From Halorubrum aidingense JCM 13560 (GTDB taxonomy: Archaea; Halobacteriota; Halobacteria; Halobacteriales; Haloferacaceae), in the NCBI RefSeq assembly GCF_000336995.1, contig NZ_AOJI01000022.1:250039-314038 (forward strand): a DNA stretch of 64,000 nucleotides, given 5' to 3'. The notes under the pieces were generated by a model, which searched no databases, was not told where the DNA came from, and saw nothing but the letters and a program-made list of their open reading frames with translations. Position 1 is the stretch's first letter, and every line of letters starts with the position of its first letter. This document shows positions 42,883-51,001 of this stretch, in pieces. Position numbers and translations under genes: made by a program.

Positions 42883-44934
42883 ATGGAGTGGCAACCGACG
42901 CCGTACACGGCTCCGTTGCTCGTGGCGGCGCTCGCGTCGTTCTCTTTTGTCGCCTATGCGGTCCGCCACCGGTTCCGGGGCGAGCGATCGCTCGTCCGCA
43001 GTTTCGCAGGGGTCGCGGTCGGCAGCGGGGTCTGGTCGCTGGCGTACGCCGGACAGCTGTCGGCGGTGACCCTCGGCGACACCCTCCTCTGGAACCGACT
43101 CGTCTGGGTCGGCGTCGGCGTGCTCGCGGTCGCGTGGCCGGCGTTCGTGCTGGCGTACGTCGACTGGACGGCGTGGCTCCGACCGCGGCGGTTCGCGGCG
43201 CTCTGCGCCGTGCCGGCGGCGGCGGTGGGCGGCGCCCTCGCGTTCGGCGCCGACCCGCTGTTTTACTCCTCGCCCGCGCTCGTTTCGCCGGACGGGTACC
43301 TCGTTATGGCGTTCGTGCCGACCCCGGCGCTGCTCGGATTCATGGCGTACACCTACGCCGTGAACCTCGCGACGTTCGCCGTGCTCGGCTACGCCGCGCT
43401 CGTCCGCGACGGCGTGTTCCGGCGGCAGGCGGGGCTGTTGTTCTTCGCGGGCGTCGCGCCGATGCTGGCGGGAATCGTCGGCGTCTGGGGCGGGATCGGT
43501 CCGACGTTCGTCGATCTCACGCCGGTGACGTTCGCGGTCACCTCCGTCGTGCTCGGGTGGGTCGTGTTCCGGCACCGCCTGTTCGATCTCTCGCCTATCG
43601 CCCGCGACACGGTGTTCACGAACCTCTCTGACGGGGTCGTCGTCGTCGACGGCGGCGGTCGAATCGTCGACTGTAACGACCCGGCTCGCGGGCTATTTCC
43701 GTCGGTCGAAGTCGGTCAGACGGCCGAAACCGCCTTCGCCGAGTGCCCGGCTGTGGCCGCCGCGGTGGAGCGCGGTGCGCCCGCGGACGCGGTCGACGAC
43801 GAACTGCGAGTGACGCTCGACGACGGGAGCGCCCCTCGATTTCTCACGCTGGACGTTCACGCGATCGCCGACGGCTCCGCTATCGGCGGGTGCGTGCTGT
43901 TGTTCCGCGACATCACCGAGCGCGAGACGCTTCAGCGGCGCTACCGAGCGCTCATCGAGAAGTCGCCGAACGTCATCGCGGTCTGTGGGACCGACGGTCT
44001 CCTCCGGTACGTGAGCCCGTCGATAGAGCGGCTCCTCGGGCACGCGCCCGCGGAGGTCGAGGGACGACCGATACTCGATTTCGTTCACCCTGAAGACCGG
44101 GTACCGGCCCAGCGGGCGTTCGAACGGGCCTTCGAGAGCGACGATCCGCAACCGCTCGACCACCGGATCGCACACGCCAACGGGAACTGGCGCCGGTTCG
44201 AGACGGTCACCGAGCGTCTGTTCGACGACACCGAAGAGGTGGTGATCACCGCGACCGACGTGACGGAGGGCAGGCGATACGAACAACGCCTGCAGGTTCT
44301 CAACCGCGTGCTCAGACACGATTTAAAAAACGACACGAACGTTATCGGCGGCTACGCGGACCTGCTTCGCGACCACGTGGACGACGAGGGCGACGAGTAC
44401 CTCGACATCATCGACCGGAAGGTGCAAACGCTGACCCACCTCAGCGACCAGGCCAGACAGATCGACGTCGCGCTCCACAGCGAGGTCGGACGGACGGAAA
44501 TCGACCTCACACCGCTCGTCGAGCGGCTCTGTGAGTCGCTCGAATCGTCGTTTCCACACGCGACGGTGCGGGTGTCGTGTCCCGAGACGGCGCCGGTGTG
44601 TGCCGACGAGCTGTTGGAGTCGGCGATACGCAACGTCCTCGAAAACGCCGTCGTCCACAACGACGGACCGGAGCCGACCGTCGAAGCGACCGTGGAGGCC
44701 GACGGCGACGGGTTCCGAGTCGTCGTGGCCGACGACGGGCCGGGCATACCGGCGGTCGAGCGCACGGTCTTCTCCGAGGCCCGCGAGACGGCGCTCGAAC
44801 ACGCGAGCGGCCTCGGCCTCTGGCTCGTCCACTGGATCGTCACCGAGTCCGGCGGGGACCTGACGATCGACACCCGCGAGCCGACCGGCACGCTGGTGAC
44901 GATGCGGCTCCGCGGCGCCGGCGAAGATCGGTGA
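42883..44934 (+). CDS. Membrane sensor histidine kinase with 7TM N-domain and PAS domains
   Basis: 683 residues. About seven N-terminal helices (residues 1-230, his_kinase_N-7TM type with LAVAWPAFVLAYVDWTAWL), then a PAS-like fold (about 240-345) and a second PAS (about 350-460, YRALIEKSPNVIAVCGTDGL). The dimerisation H-box has RHDLKNDTNVIGGYADLL, and the ATPase has ENAVVHND, DDGPGIPAVE and GLGLWLVHWIV. It probably signals to an unlinked response regulator: no receiver is adjacent, as is common in haloarchaea. Signal unknown. Confidence 0.9.
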   Translation: MEWQPTPYTAPLLVAALASFSFVAYAVRHRFRGERSLVRSFAGVAVGSGVWSLAYAGQLSAVTLGDTLLWNRLVWVGVGVLAVAWPAFVLAYVDWTAWLRPRRFAALCAVPAAAVGGALAFGADPLFYSSPALVSPDGYLVMAFVPTPALLGFMAYTYAVNLATFAVLGYAALVRDGVFRRQAGLLFFAGVAPMLAGIVGVWGGIGPTFVDLTPVTFAVTSVVLGWVVFRHRLFDLSPIARDTVFTNLSDGVVVVDGGGRIVDCNDPARGLFPSVEVGQTAETAFAECPAVAAAVERGAPADAVDDELRVTLDDGSAPRFLTLDVHAIADGSAIGGCVLLFRDITERETLQRRYRALIEKSPNVIAVCGTDGLLRYVSPSIERLLGHAPAEVEGRPILDFVHPEDRVPAQRAFERAFESDDPQPLDHRIAHANGNWRRFETVTERLFDDTEEVVITATDVTEGRRYEQRLQVLNRVLRHDLKNDTNVIGGYADLLRDHVDDEGDEYLDIIDRKVQTLTHLSDQARQIDVALHSEVGRTEIDLTPLVERLCESLESSFPHATVRVSCPETAPVCADELLESAIRNVLENAVVHNDGPEPTVEATVEADGDGFRVVVADDGPGIPAVERTVFSEARETALEHASGLGLWLVHWIVTESGGDLTIDTREPTGTLVTMRLRGAGEDR

Positions 44935-44986
44935 CGGTGGAAGCCCCTCCGCAACCTCTTTGCGGTCGGTCACCGAACCGACGGAC

Positions 44987-45892
44987 ATGAGCTACGGATC
45001 CCTTGACGAGGACGCGATCGAGAGCTATCGGGAGGCGGGCGCGGTGTTGGTCGAAGCGATGAACGAGGCCCGCGAGATGGTCGAGCCGGGCCGAACGCAC
45101 CTCGAAGTGGCCGAGTGGGCCGAGGACTTCGTCCGCGAGTCGGGCGCCGGGCTCGCCTTCCCGGTCAACATCAGCGTCGACCCCGAGGCGTCGCACGCGA
45201 CGCCGGCGCGGGACGACGAGACCGAGTTCGGCGAGGAGATGGTGTGTCTCGACATCGGCGTCCACGTCGACGGCTACATCGCGGACGCCGCGGTGACCGT
45301 CGACCACACGGGGACCCGGGAACTCGTCGAGGCGGCCGAGATGGCGCTGGAGGCCGCCGTCGACGAGGCTGGACCGGGCGTCGAGGTCGGCGTGGTCGGA
45401 CAGGCGATCGAGGACGTGATCCGCGGGTACGGCTACACTCCCGTGCTCAACCTCTCCGGGCACGGCGTCCAGCGATACGACGCGCACACGGGGCCGACGA
45501 TCCCGAACCGCGGCGTCGAGCGCTCGACGACGCTGGAGCCGGGACAGGCCGTCGCCATCGAGCCGTTCGCCACCGACGGTCGCGGGAAGGTCGGCGAGGG
45601 GACCGACGAGGAGATCTTCGAACAGCAGGGCTCCGCCAGCGTCCGAGACCGCCGCGCGCGACAGGTGATGGAGCAGATCGAGGCGTTCGACGACCTCCCG
45701 TTCGCGGCGCGGTGGCTCGACGGCGACCGCGTCGGAATGGCGCTCCGCCGGCTCAAGCAGGCGAACGCGATCAAGGGCTACCCCGTCCTGAAGGAGGCCG
45801 ACGACGCTCTCGTGAGTCAGGCGGAACACACCCTGCTCGTCACCGACGACGGCGTCGAGGTGACAACCGCCGGGATCCACGACTTCGACTGA
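44987..45892 (+). CDS. map: Type II methionine aminopeptidase
   Basis: 301 residues. Removes the initiator Met. Five metal ligands of the pita-bread fold are recognisable: DIGVHVDGYIADAAVTV (two Asp), GHGVQRYDAHTGPTIPN (His), and later EPFATDGRGKV (Glu) and the C-terminal Glu near QAEHTLLVT. The ~60-residue type II insertion between the metal sites is present. The ATG at 44987 (MSYGSLDEDAIE) is used; a longer in-frame ATG at 44960 is not conserved. Its TGA overlaps the HIT ATG by one base. Confidence 0.95.
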   Translation: MSYGSLDEDAIESYREAGAVLVEAMNEAREMVEPGRTHLEVAEWAEDFVRESGAGLAFPVNISVDPEASHATPARDDETEFGEEMVCLDIGVHVDGYIADAAVTVDHTGTRELVEAAEMALEAAVDEAGPGVEVGVVGQAIEDVIRGYGYTPVLNLSGHGVQRYDAHTGPTIPNRGVERSTTLEPGQAVAIEPFATDGRGKVGEGTDEEIFEQQGSASVRDRRARQVMEQIEAFDDLPFAARWLDGDRVGMALRRLKQANAIKGYPVLKEADDALVSQAEHTLLVTDDGVEVTTAGIHDFD

Positions 45893-46443
45893 TGGACCGG
45901 ATCTACGCGCCGTGGCGGATCGAGTGGGTGGAACGCGAGACGGACCCGATCGAGGGCTGCCCGTTCTGCGTGCTGCCCGAGCGCGAGGACGACCGCGAGT
46001 CGCGGATCGTCGCCTACAGCGACCGCAACTACGTCCTGTTGAACAACGCGCCGTACAACCCGGGACACGCGATGGTGATCCCCCGCGAGCACCGCGAGGA
46101 CCCGACCGACCTCGACGACGCGACGCTGTTCGACCACGCGAAGTTGAAGCGGGCGACGCTCGAGGCGCTGCGTCGCGACGTCGACCCCGACGGGATCAAT
46201 ACGGGCCAGAACCTCGGCGACGCGGCCGCCGGCGGCTCCGTCGATCACCTCCACACCCACGTCGTCCCGCGGTGGAACGGCGACACCAACTTCATGCCGG
46301 TAACGGGGGAGACGAAGGTGATCGTGGAGGCGATCGACCGGACCTACGGACACCTCCACGCCGGATTCGCCGCCGGCGACGACGTGGTCGATCCGGGCGA
46401 CGCCGAGGCCGGAGCGGCGGTCGAACTCGACTTCGACATCTGA
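45892..46443 (+). CDS. HIT-family nucleotide hydrolase/transferase
   Basis: 183 residues. Zinc-binding CPFCVLPE near the start (typical of Ap4A-hydrolase-type HIT) and the catalytic triad HLHTHVVPRW (HxHxH). NYVLLNNAPYNPGHAMVIP binds the nucleotide. Such proteins hydrolyse Ap4A or adenylylated substrates. One-base overlap with map suggests translational coupling. Follows with repeat copy B. Confidence 0.92.
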   Translation: MDRIYAPWRIEWVERETDPIEGCPFCVLPEREDDRESRIVAYSDRNYVLLNNAPYNPGHAMVIPREHREDPTDLDDATLFDHAKLKRATLEALRRDVDPDGINTGQNLGDAAAGGSVDHLHTHVVPRWNGDTNFMPVTGETKVIVEAIDRTYGHLHAGFAAGDDVVDPGDAEAGAAVELDFDI

Positions 46444-46515
46444 AGTGACGGCTCTGGTGAAACCCGCTGCGGGTGATAGCTTTGCACCCGCTATCGCTCA
46501 GTGCAGGTCCAGCAA

Positions 46516-46546
46516 CGATCGAGTGCGGGAGTGGGTGTCGCAGACC
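46516..46546 (+). repeat. 27-base module in inverted orientation, copy B
   Basis: cgatcgagtgcgggagtggg and on to cgcagacc, the reverse complement of 24001-24027 with two mismatches. Lies before the core here but after it in copy A. Confidence 0.6.
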
Positions 46547-46611
46547 ACCGCTGGCGACGTAGTATATAAGCGGCCGGAAGTGGCGGTGACGACTCTTTAT
46601 AAACAACTGAC

Positions 46612-46728
46612 GCGGTGGCGCGCTCCGGTGAGCGCCGCAATGCGGCGCGAATCCGAGCGCGAGGGAGTCGGACCGGCGCGACTGTGCCGGTCCGACGAGG
46701 CTGGGGAGGCGTGAGGCTGCGGTCGCGG
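46612..46728 (+). repeat. Dispersed structured element, copy B
   Basis: Same opening gcggtggcgcgctccggtga as copy A. Hairpin 1 is GCGCCGC-AAT-GCGGCGC; hairpin 2 is GTCGGACCGGC...GCCGGTCCGAC, both re-paired with new bases. The ending ctggggaggcgtgaggctgc is as in copy A. Two TATA-like boxes precede it. Sits between two gene 3' ends. Confidence 0.75.
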
Positions 46729-46821
46729 GGCGTTGGCGGTGTTCACCGCGGAGTCGTCGATCACTTATAAATAGCTCGCCGGATGCCGACCGATTTCCAG
46801 CCTCTTCCCGGTGCCCCGCCG

Positions 46822-47586
46822 TCAGTACACCAGTTCGCCGGAGATGAACTTCCGGGTGCGGTCGTCGGAGGGGGTCTCGAACACGGTCTCTGTGGGCCCG
46901 ATCTCCGTGATACCGTCGCCGAGCAGCACCGCGACGCGGTCCGCGACGCGCTCGGCCTGATGCATGTCGTGGGTCGCCACGACGACGCCGATTCCGCGGC
47001 GTCGGGCCTCAGCGATCGCGTCCTCGATGACGGCGGTGTTCCGCGGGTCCAGATCCGACGTGGGCTCGTCGAGCAGCAACACGTCGGGGTCGTACGCCAG
47101 CGCGCGGGCGAACGACACGCGCTGGGCCTCGCCGCCCGACAGCGAGTCGGCGTGTTGGTCCGCCTTGCCGGTCAGCCCGACGATGTCGAGCGACTCGCGA
47201 ACGGCGTCGGCGGTCCCGTCCGAGCCCGCGACCGAGCGGAGCTCCGCCCGGACCCGCTCCGCCCACGACCGGCGAATACGCAGTCCGTACTCGACGTTAC
47301 GGGCGACCGACGCGTCGAAGAGGCTCGCCTCCTGAAACACCATCCCGACGCGCCGTCGGAGGGAGAGCCGATCGGACTCCGACACCGCCCACGCCTCCGC
47401 GCCGTCGAGCGTGACCGTCCCGTCGTCCGGTTCGAGCGAGAGCGCGAGCGTCCGGAGCAGGGTCGACTTCCCGACGCCCGACGGGCCGATCACGCTGAGA
47501 ACCTCGCCGGCGTCGACGTCGAGCGAGAGGTCGCGGAACACCGTCTCGTCGCCGTACGACTGCGTCACGTTGCGTACGCGAAGCAT
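46822..47586 (-). CDS. tupC: Tungstate/anion ABC transporter ATPase
   Basis: 254 residues. Walker A GPSGVGKSTLL, Q-loop, signature LSGGEAQRV, Walker B VLLLDEPTSDLDP and the His in ATHDMHQAERV are intact. It powers import by the adjacent TupA/TupB. Overlaps the permease by one base. Last gene in tupABC. Confidence 0.9.
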   Translation of the reverse strand: MLRVRNVTQSYGDETVFRDLSLDVDAGEVLSVIGPSGVGKSTLLRTLALSLEPDDGTVTLDGAEAWAVSESDRLSLRRRVGMVFQEASLFDASVARNVEYGLRIRRSWAERVRAELRSVAGSDGTADAVRESLDIVGLTGKADQHADSLSGGEAQRVSFARALAYDPDVLLLDEPTSDLDPRNTAVIEDAIAEARRRGIGVVVATHDMHQAERVADRVAVLLGDGITEIGPTETVFETPSDDRTRKFISGELVY

Positions 47587-48302
47587 TAGGGTCGCACCTC
47601 CCGATCGCCGAGCCGGACGACGATCGCGTTGACGGTCAACACGAGCGCGACGAGGATCGCACCGAGCACCATCGCCGTCTCGTACTGTCCCTGACGGGCT
47701 TCGAGCTGGATCGCGGTCGTCAGCGTCCGAGTCTTCGAAATTCCGTCTGCGCCCGTGATGTTCCCGCCGACGATGAGCACGGAGCCGACCTCGCTGATCG
47801 CGCGACCGAAGCCGGCGAGGATAGCCGTCGCGATCCCGTATCGCGCCTCCTTGAGCACCACGAGCGCCACGTCGAGCCGCGTCCCGCCGAGGACGCGGGC
47901 GGCGTCGCGGACGCCCTCGTCGACGCCCGTGATGGCCGCGAGGCTGATCGCCGTGATCGGCGGCGTCGCGAGCACGAACTGCGACAGGATCATCGCCTCC
48001 GGGGTGAAAATGAGGTTCAACGACCCCAGCGGCCCCTGATTCGAGACGGCGAACAGCACGAGGAGCCCGACGACCACGCTCGGAAAGCCCATCCCCGTGT
48101 TGATGACCGACTTGGCGAACTGCTTGCCGGGGAAGTCGGCGAACCCCATCGCGACGGCGACCGGCACGCTGAACAGGGTACTGAGCGTCACGGCGACGAC
48201 GCTGACGTACAACGAGACGAAAATGATGCTCCGAACGTACCCCTCCCTGAACGGGAGGTCGAAGACGATCGGAAGCAGCCCCGCGACCGGTTCGATCGGC
48301 AC
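47586..48302 (-). CDS. tupB: Tungstate ABC transporter permease
   Basis: 238 residues with five or six helices (about 22-50, 58-80, 85-110, 125-145, 180-200, 205-230). The EAA-like loop [21 protein letters not shown] couples to the ATPase. The sequence [14 protein letters not shown] fits TupB-type oxyanion permeases. Between tupC and the binding protein. Confidence 0.9.
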   Translation of the reverse strand: MPIEPVAGLLPIVFDLPFREGYVRSIIFVSLYVSVVAVTLSTLFSVPVAVAMGFADFPGKQFAKSVINTGMGFPSVVVGLLVLFAVSNQGPLGSLNLIFTPEAMILSQFVLATPPITAISLAAITGVDEGVRDAARVLGGTRLDVALVVLKEARYGIATAILAGFGRAISEVGSVLIVGGNITGADGISKTRTLTTAIQLEARQGQYETAMVLGAILVALVLTVNAIVVRLGDREVRP

Positions 48303-48307
48303 GGGTG

Positions 48308-49252
48308 TCAGTCGGACGAGTCGCTACTCCAACCTTCCGGAACGTACTGCTGGAAGTCGGGGTCGTCGGAGACCGCCTCGGGGAAGAACAGCTGTTCGCC
48401 GTTCGTCCGGTACTCCGAGATGGCGTCCTGGGCGTCGGGGCTCGTGATCCACCCGATGTACGCCATCGCGAGGTCGTAGTTGGCGTTGTCGTGCACGCCG
48501 GGATTCACCGCCATGATCCCGTAGGGGTTTGCGAGGATCTCCGGTCCGTCCTCGATGGGACCCTGCACCAGGACGACGAGGTCGATCGCCGAGCGCTGAG
48601 AGATGAACGTCCCGCGGTCCGAGAGCGTGTAGGCGCCCTGCTGGGTGGCGACGTTCAGCGCCTCACCCATCCCGGTGCCGGTCTCCTGGTACCAGTCGCC
48701 GCCGGGTTCGGCACCCGCGGCCTCCCACAGGTTCAGCTCCTTGGTGTGCGTGCCGGAGTTGTCGCCGCGTGAGACGAACCGCGCTTCCGCGTCGGCGATC
48801 GCGGTGAGCGCCTCCGTCGCCGAGGCGGTTCCCCGAATTTCCGCCGGATCGCTTTCCGGTCCGACGATCACGAAGTCGTTGAACATGAGGTCGCGCCGGT
48901 TGATCCCGTACCCGTCGCGCAGGAACTCGTCTTCGAGGCCGCGAGCGTGGACCAGCACCACGTCGGCGTCGCCGTTGCGGGCCGACTCCAAAGCCGCCCC
49001 CGTCCCCTGGGCGACCGCGTCGACGGTGACGCCGTACATCTCCTCGAACTCGGGATGGATCTCGTCGAGCAGCCCCGTGTCGTAGGTGCTCGTCGTCGTC
49101 GTGAGCGTGAGCGTCTCGCCGACGACCGCCGGCCCCTCGGAACCGTCGTCCCCCGACGGTCCGAGGGTCCCCGCGATCCCCGAGCAGCCGGCCGCGCTCG
49201 CGATCGCCCCCGCACCCACCGCCGCGACGAATCGCCGCCGTTGTATCGGCAT
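48308..49252 (-). CDS. tupA: Tungstate-binding lipoprotein
   Basis: 314 residues. The Tat signal [18 protein letters not shown] is followed by the lipobox Cys in AGCSG, so it is exported folded and lipid-anchored. Motif [15 protein letters not shown] is the TupA anion-binding hallmark; [18 protein letters not shown] also matches. Substrate is probably tungstate (molybdate possible). First gene of tupABC; TATA at 49278-49284 is 26 bases upstream. Confidence 0.92.
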   Translation of the reverse strand: MPIQRRRFVAAVGAGAIASAAGCSGIAGTLGPSGDDGSEGPAVVGETLTLTTTTSTYDTGLLDEIHPEFEEMYGVTVDAVAQGTGAALESARNGDADVVLVHARGLEDEFLRDGYGINRRDLMFNDFVIVGPESDPAEIRGTASATEALTAIADAEARFVSRGDNSGTHTKELNLWEAAGAEPGGDWYQETGTGMGEALNVATQQGAYTLSDRGTFISQRSAIDLVVLVQGPIEDGPEILANPYGIMAVNPGVHDNANYDLAMAYIGWITSPDAQDAISEYRTNGEQLFFPEAVSDDPDFQQYVPEGWSSDSSD

Positions 49253-49277
49253 AGATACATCGATCTGCGGGGAGTCT

Positions 49278-49284
49278 CATATAT
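49278..49284 (-). promoter_or_regulatory. TATA box of tupABC
   Basis: ATATATG on the minus strand, 26 bases before the tupA ATG. Confidence 0.65.
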
Positions 49285-49392
49285 CTTCTGCCGTTCGATC
49301 AACCGCGGCCGGTTATGTGTCGGTGCGGAGGCGAACTGATAGCGTTCGAAAATATGGGCGCCGGGCGAGTTTCCTTCAAGAAACCGCTCGAC

Positions 49393-49414
49393 GAACGATC
49401 GATGAACGATCGAC
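49393..49414. promoter_or_regulatory. Direct repeat in the tup/ModE divergent region
   Basis: gaacgatcgat and gaacgatcgac, 11-base direct copies with internal cgatcg palindromes, between the two divergent start codons. Candidate binding site for the ModE/TOBE regulator. Confidence 0.45.
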
Positions 49415-49485
49415 TGGTGTAACCACAATCAGTTACGAAGCGACGAGGGGAAAACGCCAACAGGGTTCGGGCCGAGCGTCGTCGT

Positions 49486-50367
49486 ATGGACGAGACGGCG
49501 GGCCCCGATGCGGGTTCGGAGGCCGACGCGGGAGCGAGCGCCGACGGACCCCCGGCGGCGAGCGCGGGATCGGGCCGCGGCAGGGCCGCGCTCATCGAGG
49601 GTGACGCCGAGTTCGACGGCCGAGACGCGGCGCTCCTCCGAGCGGTCCACGAGTCGGGGTCGGTCGCGGGCGCGGCCTCGAACTTAGGACGCTCCCGCGC
49701 TCGCGCCCTCTCGCGCATCGATACCCTAGAGGCCGCGTTCGGTGCCCTGGTCGAGCGGCAGCGCGGCGGCTCCGGGGGCGGCGGCAGCCGACTCACGGCG
49801 ACCGGTCGCGACCTCCTCGGCCGCTACGACCGCCTACAGGCGGTGGTGGCCGCGACCGCGAGCGTGCCGGAGACGGTGCTCGACGGGACGATCGCGAGCG
49901 TGGACGGGGAGTTGGCCGACGTCGACACCGCGGTCGGCCCGGTCCGCGGGCTCCACGGCGGCGTGGCGGTCGACGACGCGGTGCAGGTGCGGATCGGCGC
50001 CGACGCGGTGACGATTTATAAGGACGCCGCCGAGGTGGACCCGGATTCGACGAGCGCCCGGAACCGACTTCGCGGCGCGGTAGTCGGCGTCGACGCGGGC
50101 GAGACCGTCTCGACGGTTCGGATCGCGGTCGATGGGGCTGGCGAGGTCGACGACCGCGTCGTCGACGAGGCCGATGCGGTCGACGGGACCGGTGGGACCG
50201 GCGAGATCGATGGGCCCGGCGAGACCGAGGGGGTCACCTTCCGAGTGTTGATCACGGCCGAGAGCGCGGCGCGGTTGGATCTGGACGCGGGCGACGACGT
50301 GGCGATCCGGTGGAAGGCGACCGCGACGCGGGTCGTCAGCCAGTCTGCGGCGTCGAGACGCGAGTAG
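49486..50367 (+). CDS. ModE-like regulator with TOBE domains, divergent from tupABC
   Basis: 293 residues. A low-complexity Ala/Gly/Asp head (about 1-32) precedes a ModE-type winged helix (about 35-115: DAALLRAVHESGSVAGAASN, RARALSRIDTLEAAFGALVE). Then two mop/TOBE-like beta-barrels (about 135-190 and 200-285, VRIGADAVTIYKD, VRIAVDGAGEV, GDDVAIRWKATA) that usually bind molybdate/tungstate. It most likely represses tupABC when oxyanion is plentiful. Divergent promoters share 233 bases. Confidence 0.85.
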   Translation: MDETAGPDAGSEADAGASADGPPAASAGSGRGRAALIEGDAEFDGRDAALLRAVHESGSVAGAASNLGRSRARALSRIDTLEAAFGALVERQRGGSGGGGSRLTATGRDLLGRYDRLQAVVAATASVPETVLDGTIASVDGELADVDTAVGPVRGLHGGVAVDDAVQVRIGADAVTIYKDAAEVDPDSTSARNRLRGAVVGVDAGETVSTVRIAVDGAGEVDDRVVDEADAVDGTGGTGEIDGPGETEGVTFRVLITAESAARLDLDAGDDVAIRWKATATRVVSQSAASRRE

Positions 50368-50402
50368 AGAGATCGCAGCGGTCCCTTTCCTGTCAACGAA
50401 AG

Positions 50403-50410
50403 TGATTTAA
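50403..50410 (+). promoter_or_regulatory. TATA box of the 79-residue membrane protein
   Basis: TGATTTAA, about 25 bases before the ATG at 50433. Confidence 0.5.
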
Positions 50411-50432
50411 CGGCACGAAGCAATGATGAATC

Positions 50433-50672
50433 ATGAACAACTCAGCCGAAGCGGCAACGAACGAGACTGTGGCCGGAATCCGCGTCGACAACCTCGGACC
50501 CGCCGTGGTGGCATCCCTAGCCTCCGTCGTCCTCGCACTGTACTTCTATTACGTCCGCGGCGACAAGCAGCGCGGCCAGTTCGTCGGCTTGTGGCCGAGT
50601 ACCATCCTCGCGCTCGCCTCCTATGTCAAGTTGGAGCAGATCAGACAAACGCTCGCGGACCGCGACGACTGA
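50433..50672 (+). CDS. Small membrane protein, 79 residues
   Basis: NNSAEAATNETVAGIRVDNL head then AVVASLASVVLALYFYYVRG and FVGLWPSTILALASYVKL: two hydrophobic segments separated by a basic KQRG loop. No homologue family recognised. Ends with a coiled EQIRQTLADRDD. A T-rich run follows (about 50699-50710). Confidence 0.65.
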   Translation: MNNSAEAATNETVAGIRVDNLGPAVVASLASVVLALYFYYVRGDKQRGQFVGLWPSTILALASYVKLEQIRQTLADRDD

Positions 50673-50795
50673 TATCGCCCCGCGGCACGGCGCGCGACGT
50701 TTCGTTTTCCACCCGTGCTCGACCCGTGCGACGTGGCCATCGTCAGCGTCGACGTCGGTACCGGTTATCACCCGATTCGTGTGTCGTGACAGCGC

Positions 50796-50921
50796 ATGAC
50801 TCACGATGTGCCCGGCAACGAGGAGGGAACGCGTCGGTGGTGTGAGAACTGCCGGATTGCGGTCGAACCGGTCGACGGCGACCGCGGCGCCGAGTGTCCA
50901 AGCTGTGGCAGGGAGATCTGA
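50796..50921 (+). CDS. 41-residue zinc-ribbon protein
   Basis: ATG at 50796, stop at 50919-50921. Reads MTHDVPGNEEGTRRWCENCR, then GAECPSCGREI: two CxxC knuckles spaced by about 15 residues, a minimal zinc ribbon. A TATA-like ggttatca (50763-50770) is ~27 bases upstream. Small zinc-finger proteins of this size are common in haloarchaea; many affect gene expression or biofilm. Adjacent to aIF5B on the opposite strand. Confidence 0.65.
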   Translation: MTHDVPGNEEGTRRWCENCRIAVEPVDGDRGAECPSCGREI

Positions 50922-51001
50922 GGGAGTCGGCCTCGGCGGTCGCGGCTCCGTGGCTGACTCAACGGTCGGTGGCGATCACGAGTCCGGGTCGGCGACTCGA
51001 C

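Larger units (their letters stand above)
46444..46821. other. Intergenic region of 378 bases carrying repeat copy B
   Basis: Convergent gap between HIT and the tungstate ATPase gene. From left: a hairpin accc-gctgc-gggt (46462-46474), another gatagc...gctatc, the inverted 27-base module (46516-46546), TATA-like agtatataag (46561-46570) and tttataaa (46596-46603), then the core. A further TTATAAATA lies near 46764. No gene supported. Confidence 0.75.
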
